A DNA stretch of 7,307 nt from JBOGFI01 sp050743365 (GTDB taxonomy: Bacteria; Actinomycetota; Acidimicrobiia; IMCC26256; JACDBD01): positions 1 to 7,307 of the forward strand of contig JBOGFI010000089.1 of the NCBI GenBank assembly GCA_050743365.1, given 5' to 3'. Both the position numbers and the translations under genes were made by a program. The notes beneath the pieces were generated by a model. It saw only the letters and a list, made by a program, of their open reading frames with translations, did no database searches and was not told the DNA's origin. This document shows, one piece after another, positions 1 to 7,188 of this stretch (positions are counted from its first letter, which is position 1; each line of letters starts with the position of its first letter).

Positions 1-2514
1 CGCTCGCTCGACGAGATCGACGGCTGGCTGCCGGCGGCGCCGTTCGCGCACCTGCGCAGCGCGGCCGAGCAGCGGCGTCGGTTCGCCCGCTGGCCGGGGG
101 CGGTCGAGCGCACCGTCGAGGTCGCCACCGCCTGCGCCTTCGACCTGCGCCTCGCCGCCCCCAACCTGCCCGACCACGACGTGCCGTCCGGCCACACCGA
201 GATGAGCTGGCTGCGCGAGCTCACCAAGAGGGGGGCGGCCGTGCGTTACCCGCTCACGCACCCGCAGCACGCGCGGGCGATGCGCCAGATCGCCTACGAG
301 CTCGACGTGATCGAGGAGCTCGGCTTTCCCGGCTACTTCCTGTTGCTCGTCGACATCGTCGAGTTCTGCTCGCGTTCCGACATCTACTGCCAGGGGCGGG
401 GGAGCGCGGCCAACAGCGCGGTCTGCTACGCCCTCGGCGTCACCAAGGCCGACGCCGTCGCGCTCGGTCTGCTCTTCGAGCGGTTCCTCTCGCCCGAGCG
501 CGACGGCCCCCCCGACATCGACCTCGACATCGAGCACCAGCGCCGCGAGGAGGTCATCCAGTACGTCTACGACAAGTACGGCCGCGATCGTGCCGCCCAG
601 GTGGCGAACGTCATCACGTACCGGGCCCGCTCGGCGCTACGGGAGATGGCCAAGGCCGTCGGCCTGTCGCCCGGGCACGCCGACGCGCTCACGAAGTGGG
701 TCGACCGGTGGCGCTCGAGCAACGGGGCGTTCGCCGACCTCCAAGCCGACGGTCCGCCCGTGCCGAAGCTCGTGCTCGACCTCGCGCGCCAGGTGCTCGA
801 CTTCCCCCGCCACCTCGGCATCCACTCCGGCGGCATGGTCATGGCCGACCGGCCGCTGGTGGAGTTCTGCCCGGTCGAGTGGGCCCGCATGGACGGCCGC
901 TCGGTGCTCCAGTGGGACAAGGACGACTGCGCCGCCGCCGGCCTGGTGAAGTTCGACCTCCTCGGCCTGGGAATGCTCACGATGCTGCACCTGGCCATCG
1001 ACCTGGTCCGCGAGCACGAGGGCGTCGAGGTCGACCTCGCCACCATCCCCCAGGAGCCCGAGGTCTACGCGCTGCTCGGCGCTGCCGACACCGTGGGCGT
1101 GTTCCAGGTGGAGAGCCGGGCCCAGATGGCCACGTTGCCCCGGCTACGGCCCGAGTGCTTCTACGACCTGGTGGTCGAGGTCGCGCTCATCCGTCCCGGC
1201 CCCATCCAGGGCAACTCGGTCCACCCCTACCTGCGGCGCCGCAACGGCGAGGAGCCGGTCACGTACCCGCACCCGCTGCTCGAGGACTGCCTGCGCAAGA
1301 CCCTGGGTGTGCCGCTGTTCCAGGAGCAGCTCATGCAGATGGCGATCGACGTCGCCGGCTTCACCCCTGGGGAGTCCGACCAGCTGCGCCAGGCCATGGG
1401 ATCGAAGCGCTCCCACGCCCGCATGGCCGCGCTCAAGGAGCGGCTCATGACGGGGATGGGCGAGCGGGGAATCACCGGCGAGGTGGCCGAGGACATCGCC
1501 CACAAGCTCGAGGGGTTCGCGTCGTTCGGCTTCCCCGAGAGCCACTCGGTGAGCTTCGCCTACCTCGTGTACGCGAGCTCGTGGGTGAAGCTGCACTACC
1601 CGGCCGAGTTCGTCTGCGCCCTGCTCAACGCCCAACCGATGGGCTTCTACTCGCCCCACACGCTCGTGCGCGACGGCGTCCGCCACGGCGTCGAGGTGCT
1701 CGGTCCCGACGTCGCCGCGTCACGTAAGGACTGCACCCTCGAGCCTCGCACCGAGGCCGCCGGTCCGGTCGGGTATCCCCGCCCGGGCTGGCACGCCGAC
1801 CCGTCGACCCACGCGGTGCGGGTCGGACTGCGCTACGTACGTGGCCTCAGTGACGCGCTGCTCGACCGCATCGACGAGGAGCGCGCCCTCCGACCGTTCG
1901 CCAACTTGGAGGACTTCACCCGCCGCACCGGCGCCGCCACCGACGCGCTGGAAGCGCTGGCGACCGCGGGCGCGTTCGGATGCTTCGGCGAGACTCGCCG
2001 TTCGGCGCTGTGGTCGGCGGGCGCACTGCGCGACGCCCGGCCCGACAAGCTCCCCGGCCTCGTCACCGGCGCGGACGCGCCGCCGCTTCCGGGGATGACC
2101 GACGTCGAGGAGACCGCCGCCGACCTGTGGGCACTGGGTCTCTCACCGGGCCGGCATCCCACCGAGTTCGTGCGCGAGCGGTTGCGGGCAGAGGGCGTGG
2201 TCGCGACCCACGATCTCCAGGAGCTTCCGCACCGCAGCGTGGTCGACGTGGCCGGGATCGTCACCCACCGCCAGCAGCCCTCGACGGCCAAGGGGGTGAT
2301 CTTCCTCAACCTCGAGGACGAGACCGGCATGCTCAATGTGATCTGCACGCCCGACATCTGGCGCCGCTACCGCAAGGTCGCCCGGGTGGCGCCCGCTTTG
2401 CGCATTCGCGGCCTCCTCGAGCGTTATCAGGGCGTGACCAACCTGCTCGCGCAGCGCATCACCGCCCTGCCCCTCACCGTCGCCGACCTCTTGCGGTCCC
2501 GAGACTTTCACTAG
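1..2514 (+). CDS. dnaE2: Error-prone DNA polymerase DnaE2 (ImuC), 5'-truncated by the window edge
   Basis: This is the alpha-subunit-like C-family polymerase used for translesion synthesis and damage-induced mutagenesis, usually acting with ImuB and ImuA'. The frame is open from base 1, so the GTG at 181 is internal. Of the protein, 837 residues are visible, and the PHP domain and true start are missing (roughly 200-250 residues, judged from the usual length near 1,050-1,100). Visible residues 61-70 read like the DnaE2-typical PSGHTEMSWL segment. A GRGSAA motif lies near residue 133. The catalytic PDIDLD motif gives Asp174 and Asp176, and the third catalytic Asp is Asp319 in VKFDLLGLG. The fingers region (PLFQEQLMQMA, near 438) and GFPESHS (near 510) follow. 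A helix-hairpin-helix-like region spans about 608-660, and an OB fold spans about 747-800 (VAGIVTHRQ through LEDETG). The protein ends SRDFH, as DnaE2 proteins commonly do, and lacks the longer DnaE1 tail. The family is usually LexA-controlled, but any SOS box lies outside the window. DnaE1 is the alternative and is disfavoured by the C-terminus. Confidence 0.96.
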   Translation, partial: RSLDEIDGWLPAAPFAHLRSAAEQRRRFARWPGAVERTVEVATACAFDLRLAAPNLPDHDVPSGHTEMSWLRELTKRGAAVRYPLTHPQHARAMRQIAYELDVIEELGFPGYFLLLVDIVEFCSRSDIYCQGRGSAANSAVCYALGVTKADAVALGLLFERFLSPERDGPPDIDLDIEHQRREEVIQYVYDKYGRDRAAQVANVITYRARSALREMAKAVGLSPGHADALTKWVDRWRSSNGAFADLQADGPPVPKLVLDLARQVLDFPRHLGIHSGGMVMADRPLVEFCPVEWARMDGRSVLQWDKDDCAAAGLVKFDLLGLGMLTMLHLAIDLVREHEGVEVDLATIPQEPEVYALLGAADTVGVFQVESRAQMATLPRLRPECFYDLVVEVALIRPGPIQGNSVHPYLRRRNGEEPVTYPHPLLEDCLRKTLGVPLFQEQLMQMAIDVAGFTPGESDQLRQAMGSKRSHARMAALKERLMTGMGERGITGEVAEDIAHKLEGFASFGFPESHSVSFAYLVYASSWVKLHYPAEFVCALLNAQPMGFYSPHTLVRDGVRHGVEVLGPDVAASRKDCTLEPRTEAAGPVGYPRPGWHADPSTHAVRVGLRYVRGLSDALLDRIDEERALRPFANLEDFTRRTGAATDALEALATAGAFGCFGETRRSALWSAGALRDARPDKLPGLVTGADAPPLPGMTDVEETAADLWALGLSPGRHPTEFVRERLRAEGVVATHDLQELPHRSVVDVAGIVTHRQQPSTAKGVIFLNLEDETGMLNVICTPDIWRRYRKVARVAPALRIRGLLERYQGVTNLLAQRITALPLTVADLLRSRDFH

Positions 2515-2534
2515 CCGCCGTAGGCTGCCCGCCC

Positions 2535-3953
2535 ATGGCGCAGGCCGAGGCACGCATGGACCGCGGCACGATCCTCTCGCTCTTCGCGATGGGGCTGGCG
2601 GTGATCGTCATCGCCAACGACTTCACCGCGCTCAGCGTCTCGCTGACCGACATCGAGAAGGACCTCGAGTCCGACCTGACGACGGTGCAGTGGGTCATTA
2701 ACGGCTACGCCCTCGTCTTCGGCGTCATGATCGTGACCGGCGGTCGCCTCGCCGACATGTTCGGGCGCCGCCGGATCTTCTTCATCGGCGCGACGATCTT
2801 CGCCACGTTCTCAGTGCTCGGCGGGCTCGCCCCGAACATCGGCTGGCTCCTCGCCTGCCGGGCGTTGATGGCCGTCGGCGGGGCGATGATCTGGCCGGCG
2901 ATCCTCGGGATGACCTATGCGATCCTCCCCGAGAGCAAGGCCGGGCTCGCCGGCGGCCTGATCCTCGGCGCCGCCGGCTTCGGGAACGCGCTCGGGCCCT
3001 TGCTCGGTGGATTCCTGACCGACACCTTCAGCTGGCGGTGGGTCTTCTTCGTCAACCTGCCCATCGCCGGCTTCGCCATGCTCGTGACGTGGCGGGCCGT
3101 CCACGTGACCGAACCCGTGACGACCGACCACCGCATCGACTACCGCGGCATCGCCTGCCTCTCGACCGGCCTGGTCGCGGTGCTGCTGGCGCTCGACGAG
3201 GGCACCAGCGACGGCTTCGGCGACCCGCCGATCGTCGCGCTGTTCGTGCTCGCCGCCATCCTGTTGGTGACATTCGGGCTCTTCGAGGTGCGGGGCGGAC
3301 CGAGCGCGCTCGTGCCCCGCGATGTCATGACCAACCGCCAGTTCGCGGCCGCGTGCGGTGTGACCCTCATGATGTCGGCGATCTTCTTCGCCGCGATCCT
3401 GTACCTGCCCCAGTTCCAGCAGAAGGTACTCGGTTACTCACCGCTGAAAGCCGGGGCCGGCCTACTGCCGATGATGGGGACGTTCGCGGTGATATCGTTC
3501 GCGTCCGGACCGCTCTACGCCCGGCTGGGGCCCAAGGTCATCGTGTGCACGGGCGCAGCCTTTCTCGGGGCTGGGATGGTCCTGCTCTCGTTCCTCGACG
3601 CCGACTCGTCCTACGCCTCGCTCGTCCCCGGCATGGTCGTGCTCGGCATCGGCGTCGGCACCTTCTACTCGTCGATCACCACCGCCGGCGTCACCGCCCT
3701 CGACGAATCCCGGGCGAGCCTGGCCGGCGGGATCGTCTACATGTTCCAGATCGCGGGCGGGGCGGTCGGCCTCGGCCTCAACACCGCGATCGTGGCGACG
3801 GCGGATTCGCTTCCGGCGGGGATCGAGACCGCCTTCCGGGTCGACGCCGCCCTCGCCGCCGTCGGACTCCTCATCGCCGCGCTCTACGTCGGCGGCGCGG
3901 TGCACGTCGACCGGCTGCGGACGCTGCGCTGGCACCACCGCGCCCACGCCTGA
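2535..3953 (+). CDS. MFS drug/metabolite exporter, DHA2 (EmrB/QacA-like) family
   Basis: A 472-residue inner-membrane proton-coupled antiporter of the major facilitator superfamily. The length and hydrophobic pattern fit the 14-helix DHA2 group. Motif A is clear at residues 69-82 (GGRLADMFGRRRIF). Motif B-like RALMAVGGA follows at 109-117. The antiporter motif C occurs in helix 5 (GAAGFGNALGPLLGG, about 145-159). WRWVFFVNLP at 168-177 is a DHA2 hallmark. The helix 1 motif D1 is altered: Asp29 and Thr31 of the usual D-x-T-I-V-N-V-A-L-P are kept, but Asn becomes Ser and Pro becomes Thr (DFTALSVSLT). ATG 2535 has only a weak TAGG upstream. ATG 2556 is preceded by GAGG at a 5-base gap and would give 465 residues, losing only a polar tip. 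The gene starts 20 bases after the polymerase stop, so read-through transcription is possible. The substrate cannot be told from sequence; typical ones are drugs, dyes or metabolites. Confidence 0.93.
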   Translation: MAQAEARMDRGTILSLFAMGLAVIVIANDFTALSVSLTDIEKDLESDLTTVQWVINGYALVFGVMIVTGGRLADMFGRRRIFFIGATIFATFSVLGGLAPNIGWLLACRALMAVGGAMIWPAILGMTYAILPESKAGLAGGLILGAAGFGNALGPLLGGFLTDTFSWRWVFFVNLPIAGFAMLVTWRAVHVTEPVTTDHRIDYRGIACLSTGLVAVLLALDEGTSDGFGDPPIVALFVLAAILLVTFGLFEVRGGPSALVPRDVMTNRQFAAACGVTLMMSAIFFAAILYLPQFQQKVLGYSPLKAGAGLLPMMGTFAVISFASGPLYARLGPKVIVCTGAAFLGAGMVLLSFLDADSSYASLVPGMVVLGIGVGTFYSSITTAGVTALDESRASLAGGIVYMFQIAGGAVGLGLNTAIVATADSLPAGIETAFRVDAALAAVGLLIAALYVGGAVHVDRLRTLRWHHRAHA

Positions 3954-3958
3954 GGCGC

Positions 3959-4603
3959 TTACAACCCGAACACGAGCGCCACCGCCACCAGCACGAGGAT
4001 GGTGGCGTTGTACGCGAGGTGGGCCCGGGTCGACTCGAGGAGCGCGCCGGGCTGGGTGCGAGTCTCCCGCCAGCCGCGCAGGTAGCAGCTCGTCAGGTAC
4101 ATGCCGCCGATCGAGAGGGCGAGCGCCGCCCCCAGCGGGATGCCGATGATGGCGTGCGCGAGGCCGAAGACCAGCGACCCGCCTAGGTTGCGGAACGTCC
4201 CCCGGTGTTCGGCGCCGCGGCGGAAGATCCATTCCTCCCTCGCGACCAGGAGGGGCAGGCTCACCAGCAGCAGCGAGGCGAATGCCACCGGGATCGCGAC
4301 GTCGAGCACGCCGAGGCTGCGGTCGGTCGACCCGAAGACGGGGTTCCCCTCACCACCGAGGGCTGTCCACCAGCCGAACGACAGCACCGGGAGCTGGATG
4401 AGCACGGCGGCCGCCGTCACGACGGCCACCAGTACCGGTAGCCCGCGCAGGAAGTGGTGCGGACGCAGACCACGCACGAGGGTGAGGGCGCTCCGGCGTG
4501 CGTCGACCGACGCCCGCGCGGCCTCGAACAGCCGCGCGCCCACCACGAAGAACACGGCGAGGGTCAGCACGTCGACCAGCGTCACCTCGGGAGTGTTCCC
4601 CAT
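3959..4603 (-). CDS. CPBP family intramembrane metalloprotease (CAAX/Abi-type, Rce1-like)
   Basis: A 214-residue multi-pass membrane protein with all three diagnostic motifs of the CPBP (PF02517) family in order: EExxxR at Glu123, Glu124, Arg128 (EEWIFR); FxxxH at Phe146, His150 (FGLAH); and HxxxN at His195, Asn199 (HLAYN). In the family these residues form the active site of intramembrane endopeptidases related to eukaryotic Rce1. Bacterial members process prenylated or secreted peptides, protect against bacteriocins, or have no known substrate. Hydrophobic segments lie near residues 8-24, 53-75, 99-121, 141-176 and 197-213. The start chosen at 4603 has a good Shine-Dalgarno sequence (GGAG, 5 bases upstream). 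An in-frame ATG at 4618 would add five residues. The open frame continues upstream to 5266, but that stretch is antisense to the cation transporter and is not coding. The stop converges with the exporter's stop, with 5 bases between them. The substrate is unknown. Confidence 0.85.
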   Translation of the reverse strand: MGNTPEVTLVDVLTLAVFFVVGARLFEAARASVDARRSALTLVRGLRPHHFLRGLPVLVAVVTAAAVLIQLPVLSFGWWTALGGEGNPVFGSTDRSLGVLDVAIPVAFASLLLVSLPLLVAREEWIFRRGAEHRGTFRNLGGSLVFGLAHAIIGIPLGAALALSIGGMYLTSCYLRGWRETRTQPGALLESTRAHLAYNATILVLVAVALVFGL

Positions 4604-4612
4604 CTCCGCTCC
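4604..4612 (-). promoter_or_regulatory. Ribosome binding site for the CPBP protease
   Basis: On the minus strand this reads GGAGCGGAG directly before the ATG at 4603. The distal GGAG sits 5 bases from the start codon, at a usable spacing, and decides the start in favour of 4603 over the ATG at 4618, whose upstream bases show no purine-rich site. Confidence 0.6.
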
Positions 4613-4685
4613 GGACATGCCCGAGCGGTTACGCTGAACCCGACACGATGAGATCGACGACGATGCACGAGCCTCCGAGTCCCCG
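4604..4685. promoter_or_regulatory. Divergent intergenic region between the protease and the cation transporter genes
   Basis: These 82 bases separate two outward-facing start codons, so promoters for both directions should lie here or slightly inside the genes. I see no convincing -35/-10 pair. A TACGCT-like hexamer near 4630-4635 on the plus strand is the best -10 candidate, but it has no good partner. Two ATGs at 4648 and 4663 are in a different frame from the transporter. No riboswitch-sized leader fits: the space is too short for a ykoK/M-box magnesium riboswitch, and none of its conserved elements was noticed. The role is inferred from position only. Confidence 0.35.
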
Positions 4686-5918
4686 ATGCTGCGGCGGCCG
4701 CGTCTTTTCCGGCGCTTCCGCGCGCTCGTTCGCTCCGACCCGGCCGGGGTGGGAGCAGGCTTCGTCGCGCTCGTCGTCGGCTCGGCAACCGGCCTCGTCG
4801 CCGGCCTGACCCTCGGGTCGATCACCGACACGCTGGAGGAGTTCCCCGGGCTGCTGGTGATGGTGCCGGCGCTCGTCGGGATGCGGGGCAACGTGTACGG
4901 CGCCCTCGGGAGCCGCCTGGGCACGGCGATCCACACCGGCACGTTCCGCCTCTCGATGCGGCGCGAGACCGTCGTGGGCCAGAACCTCGCGGCCGCCACC
5001 GCATTGTCGGTCTCGGCTTCGCTGTTCCTCGCCCTCATCGCCAAGGGAGTGGCGGTGGCGTTCGGCCTCAGCCCGACCATCTCGATCCCCGACTTCGTCG
5101 TGATCGCGGTGGTCGGCGGGCTGGTGCCCTCGCTCGTGGTGACGCTCATCACCGTGGGGGTGGCCGCCGCCAGCGTCCGCCGGAGCTGGGACCTCGACAA
5201 CGTCTCGGCGACGCTCGTCACGGCCGCCGGCGATGCGGTCACTCTCCCCGTGCTGTTCCTCGCCACCTACCTGGCCGGGATCCGCTGGGTCACGCCGGTC
5301 CTCGCCGCCGTCTGCGCGTTGCTCGCGCTGGGCGTGCTCGTGCTCGCGCTCCGGTCGCGGCTGGGCACGCTCCGCCGGATCGTGCAGGAGTCCGTTCCCG
5401 TGCTGCTCCTCGCGGGCGTCATCGACGCCACCGCCGGGCTCCTGTTCGAGAAGCGCCTGAACTCCTTCTTCGTGTTCCCGGTCCTGCTCGTCCTCGTGCC
5501 GCCGTTCCTGTCGCTGGCCGGGTCGCTCGGCAGCGTGCTGTCGGCTCGGGTCGCCACGAAGCTCCACCTCGGGCTGGTGGACCCGTCGCGCTTCTCGCTT
5601 CGTCCCGTGGGCGAGGACGTGCTCCTCGTGAGCGCTTACGCCGTGCCCATCTTCGCGATCCTGGGCGTGGGCGCGGCCGGCGTGGGGCACTTCGCCGGCC
5701 TGGCGAGCCCGGGCACGCTGGAGCTGATGGAAGTGGTCGGGCTGGCGGCGGTCGTCGCCGTCGTGTTCACGGTGCTGCTCGCCTATTTCAGTGCCGTGGC
5801 CGCCTTCCGCCTCGGCCTCGACCCCGACAACCACTCGATCCCGATCGTCACCGCGTCCCTGGATCTCCTGGGCGCATTCGCGCTTATCCTTGCCGTCGTC
5901 ATCCTTGGACTGACATGA
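4686..5918 (+). CDS. Divalent cation (Mg2+) transporter with two tandem MgtE/SLC41 membrane domains
   Basis: A 410-residue integral membrane protein made of two copies of the MgtE pore domain, the architecture of SLC41-type transporters. It probably moves Mg2+ or a similar divalent cation. Repeat 1 carries PALVGMRGN (61-69) and later DLDNVSATLVTAAGD (169-183). Repeat 2 carries PPFLSLAGS (272-280) and DPDNHSIPIVTASLD (379-393). The segments beginning at Pro61 and Pro272 share Pro, Gly, Leu, Arg, Thr, His and Gly at matching offsets over 25 residues. The Asp pairs 169/183 and 379/393 have the same 14-residue spacing, and Asp183 and Asp393 fit the pore aspartate of MgtE by motif position. There is no cytosolic N domain and no CBS pair, so the usual intracellular Mg2+ gate of MgtE is absent. 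ATG 4686 is the first start in frame after a stop at 4635, with only a weak upstream site (CCGAG). The neighbour 31 bases downstream is probably its regulatory partner. Direction of transport and exact ion are not determined. Confidence 0.88.
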   Translation: MLRRPRLFRRFRALVRSDPAGVGAGFVALVVGSATGLVAGLTLGSITDTLEEFPGLLVMVPALVGMRGNVYGALGSRLGTAIHTGTFRLSMRRETVVGQNLAAATALSVSASLFLALIAKGVAVAFGLSPTISIPDFVVIAVVGGLVPSLVVTLITVGVAAASVRRSWDLDNVSATLVTAAGDAVTLPVLFLATYLAGIRWVTPVLAAVCALLALGVLVLALRSRLGTLRRIVQESVPVLLLAGVIDATAGLLFEKRLNSFFVFPVLLVLVPPFLSLAGSLGSVLSARVATKLHLGLVDPSRFSLRPVGEDVLLVSAYAVPIFAILGVGAAGVGHFAGLASPGTLELMEVVGLAAVVAVVFTVLLAYFSAVAAFRLGLDPDNHSIPIVTASLDLLGAFALILAVVILGLT

Positions 5919-5949
5919 CACGGAGTGGCGAGCGAGCCCGACCATAAAG

Positions 5950-7188
5950 ATGGAAGACCGTCCCCCACGAAACCTCAAGGCCATGCTCTCGGAGGCCAAG
6001 GACGCCTCCGAGCTGATGGTCGACCTCGGCTACGCGGCCCTGTTCTTCGGCGACGCCGACATGGCGGAGGAGGTGCAGGAGCTCGAGGAGCGCCTGAGCG
6101 GGCTCGTTCACGAGATGCGCGAGGTGTGCGTGCTCGCGGCCCGCTCGCCCCACGACGCCGAGCAGATGTCGAGCGTGCTCCACGTCGTCGCCGCCATCGA
6201 GCGCATGGGCAACGCCGCCGTGGGCGTGTCCCGCATCGTGACCCACCGGCTCGGCATCCCGGCCGCGCTCGTCGCCGACCTCGCTGCGGCCGAAGAGGTC
6301 TCCCACCGCGTGCGGGTGCGGGAGGAGTCGGCGATCGCCCACCGCTCGCTGGCCGACCTCGAGCTCCCGGTGCACGTCGGGATGCGCGTCGTCTCGATCC
6401 GGCGGGGTAAGGACTGGATCGTCGATCCCCACGGCGACGAGACGCTGCTGCCCGACGACGTGCTCATCGTCCGGGGGCCGCCCGCCGGGATCGCCGAGCT
6501 GCGGGTGCTGGCCGGCGCCCCCGAGTGGCGGCCACCGACCGTCGGGGAGGACCCGGCGATCACCGACCTGGACCGCGCCGTCGACGTGCTGGTGGAGATG
6601 AAGAACATCTCCGAGGTCGCGGTCGGCCTCGCCTACTCGGCTCTTCTACTCAACGACCAGAGTCTCGCCGCCGAGGTGAACCACCTCGAGGACCGCCTCG
6701 ACGAGATGCGGGAGCGGCTCGAGGTGTGGGTGCTGCGGGGCGCGGCCGAGCAGCTCGACCCCTCACCGCTCCGGGGGCTCCTGCACCTCGGCGCGGCTGC
6801 CGAGGAGATCGGCGACGCCGCCCAGCAGATGGTGTGGCTGGTCGAGCGGGGCGAGGAGGTGCACCCCGTGCTCGCCATCGCGCTGGGAGACACCGACGAG
6901 GTGATCGCGCGCGTGCCGGTGGCACCCGGCTCCGCGCTCGACGGCCGCACCCTCCGGCGGGCCGACTTCGAGCTGGAGACGGGCTACTACCTGCTCGCCA
7001 TCCGCCGCGCCGGCCGATACCTGTACCGGCCCCGGGGCGCGGTCCCGCTCGCGGCCGGCGACGAGCTCATCGCGATCGGGCCCGACGAGGGCCACGCCCA
7101 CCTGGCCGAGCTGGGCGGCTTCCGGCTGCTCGAGGACGACGACACCGGCGAGGTGGAGCTCGTGCCCGCGGGCCCCGCGCCTTCCTGA
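5950..7188 (+). CDS. Duplicated PhoU-like/RCK_C (TrkA_C) regulatory protein, likely partner of the upstream transporter
   Basis: A soluble, acidic 412-residue protein with domain order PhoU-like helical bundle (about 8-100), RCK_C/TrkA_C (about 118-187), second PhoU-like bundle (about 208-300), second RCK_C (about 316-388), and a short acidic Pro-rich tail. No signal peptide or membrane helix is seen. The two halves are clearly homologous: residues 20-49 and 221-250 match at 15 of 30 positions, including the pairs LEERL/LEDRL. RCK_C hallmarks are VVSIRRG and LLAIRRAG, followed by PDDVLIV and AGDELIAIG. RCK_C domains bind small ligands (c-di-AMP or ions in known cases) in K+ channel and transporter regulators. 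PhoU-like bundles mediate regulatory contacts with membrane transporters. Family resemblance to archaeal and actinobacterial proteins encoded beside MgtE-like genes is recalled, not searched. Start 5950 keeps the RPPRNLKAML lead-in expected before the first helix, but no clear ribosome binding site precedes it, so it may be translated by coupling with the transporter. Confidence 0.87.
   Translation: MEDRPPRNLKAMLSEAKDASELMVDLGYAALFFGDADMAEEVQELEERLSGLVHEMREVCVLAARSPHDAEQMSSVLHVVAAIERMGNAAVGVSRIVTHRLGIPAALVADLAAAEEVSHRVRVREESAIAHRSLADLELPVHVGMRVVSIRRGKDWIVDPHGDETLLPDDVLIVRGPPAGIAELRVLAGAPEWRPPTVGEDPAITDLDRAVDVLVEMKNISEVAVGLAYSALLLNDQSLAAEVNHLEDRLDEMRERLEVWVLRGAAEQLDPSPLRGLLHLGAAAEEIGDAAQQMVWLVERGEEVHPVLAIALGDTDEVIARVPVAPGSALDGRTLRRADFELETGYYLLAIRRAGRYLYRPRGAVPLAAGDELIAIGPDEGHAHLAELGGFRLLEDDDTGEVELVPAGPAPS

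Noticed and set aside
181..183. GTG at 181 as the polymerase start
   Set aside because: The frame is open back to base 1, and the upstream translation (HLRSAAEQRRRF, FDLRLAAPNLP) continues typical DnaE2 sequence, so the codon is internal.
1980..2534. Upstream extension of the exporter frame into the polymerase gene
   Set aside because: The translation is Arg/Gly/Pro-rich with no transporter character, and it overlaps the well-supported C-terminal part of DnaE2. The membrane protein clearly begins at 2535 or 2556.
3038..4186. 382-codon plus-strand frame overlapping the exporter and protease
   Set aside because: Arg/Pro/His-rich composition without any recognisable motif; a shadow of the exporter in another frame.
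4604..4685. Magnesium-sensing riboswitch (M-box) or leader peptide before the transporter
   Set aside because: The gap is far shorter than an M-box, and no conserved element was recognised. The small overlapping frames starting at 4648 and 4663 run into the transporter in another frame and look like chance.
4604..5266. N-terminal extension of the protease frame (435 codons in total)
   Set aside because: The extension is Ser/Thr/Arg/Pro-rich shadow sequence opposite the transporter. The CPBP domain begins after the well-placed ribosome binding site at 4604-4612.
4629..5999. Long 456-codon minus-strand open frame opposite the cation transporter
   Set aside because: Its translation is a low-complexity run of Arg, Glu, His, Asp and Gln, typical of antisense to hydrophobic GC-rich coding sequence. 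The plus strand encodes a recognisable two-repeat transporter over the same bases.
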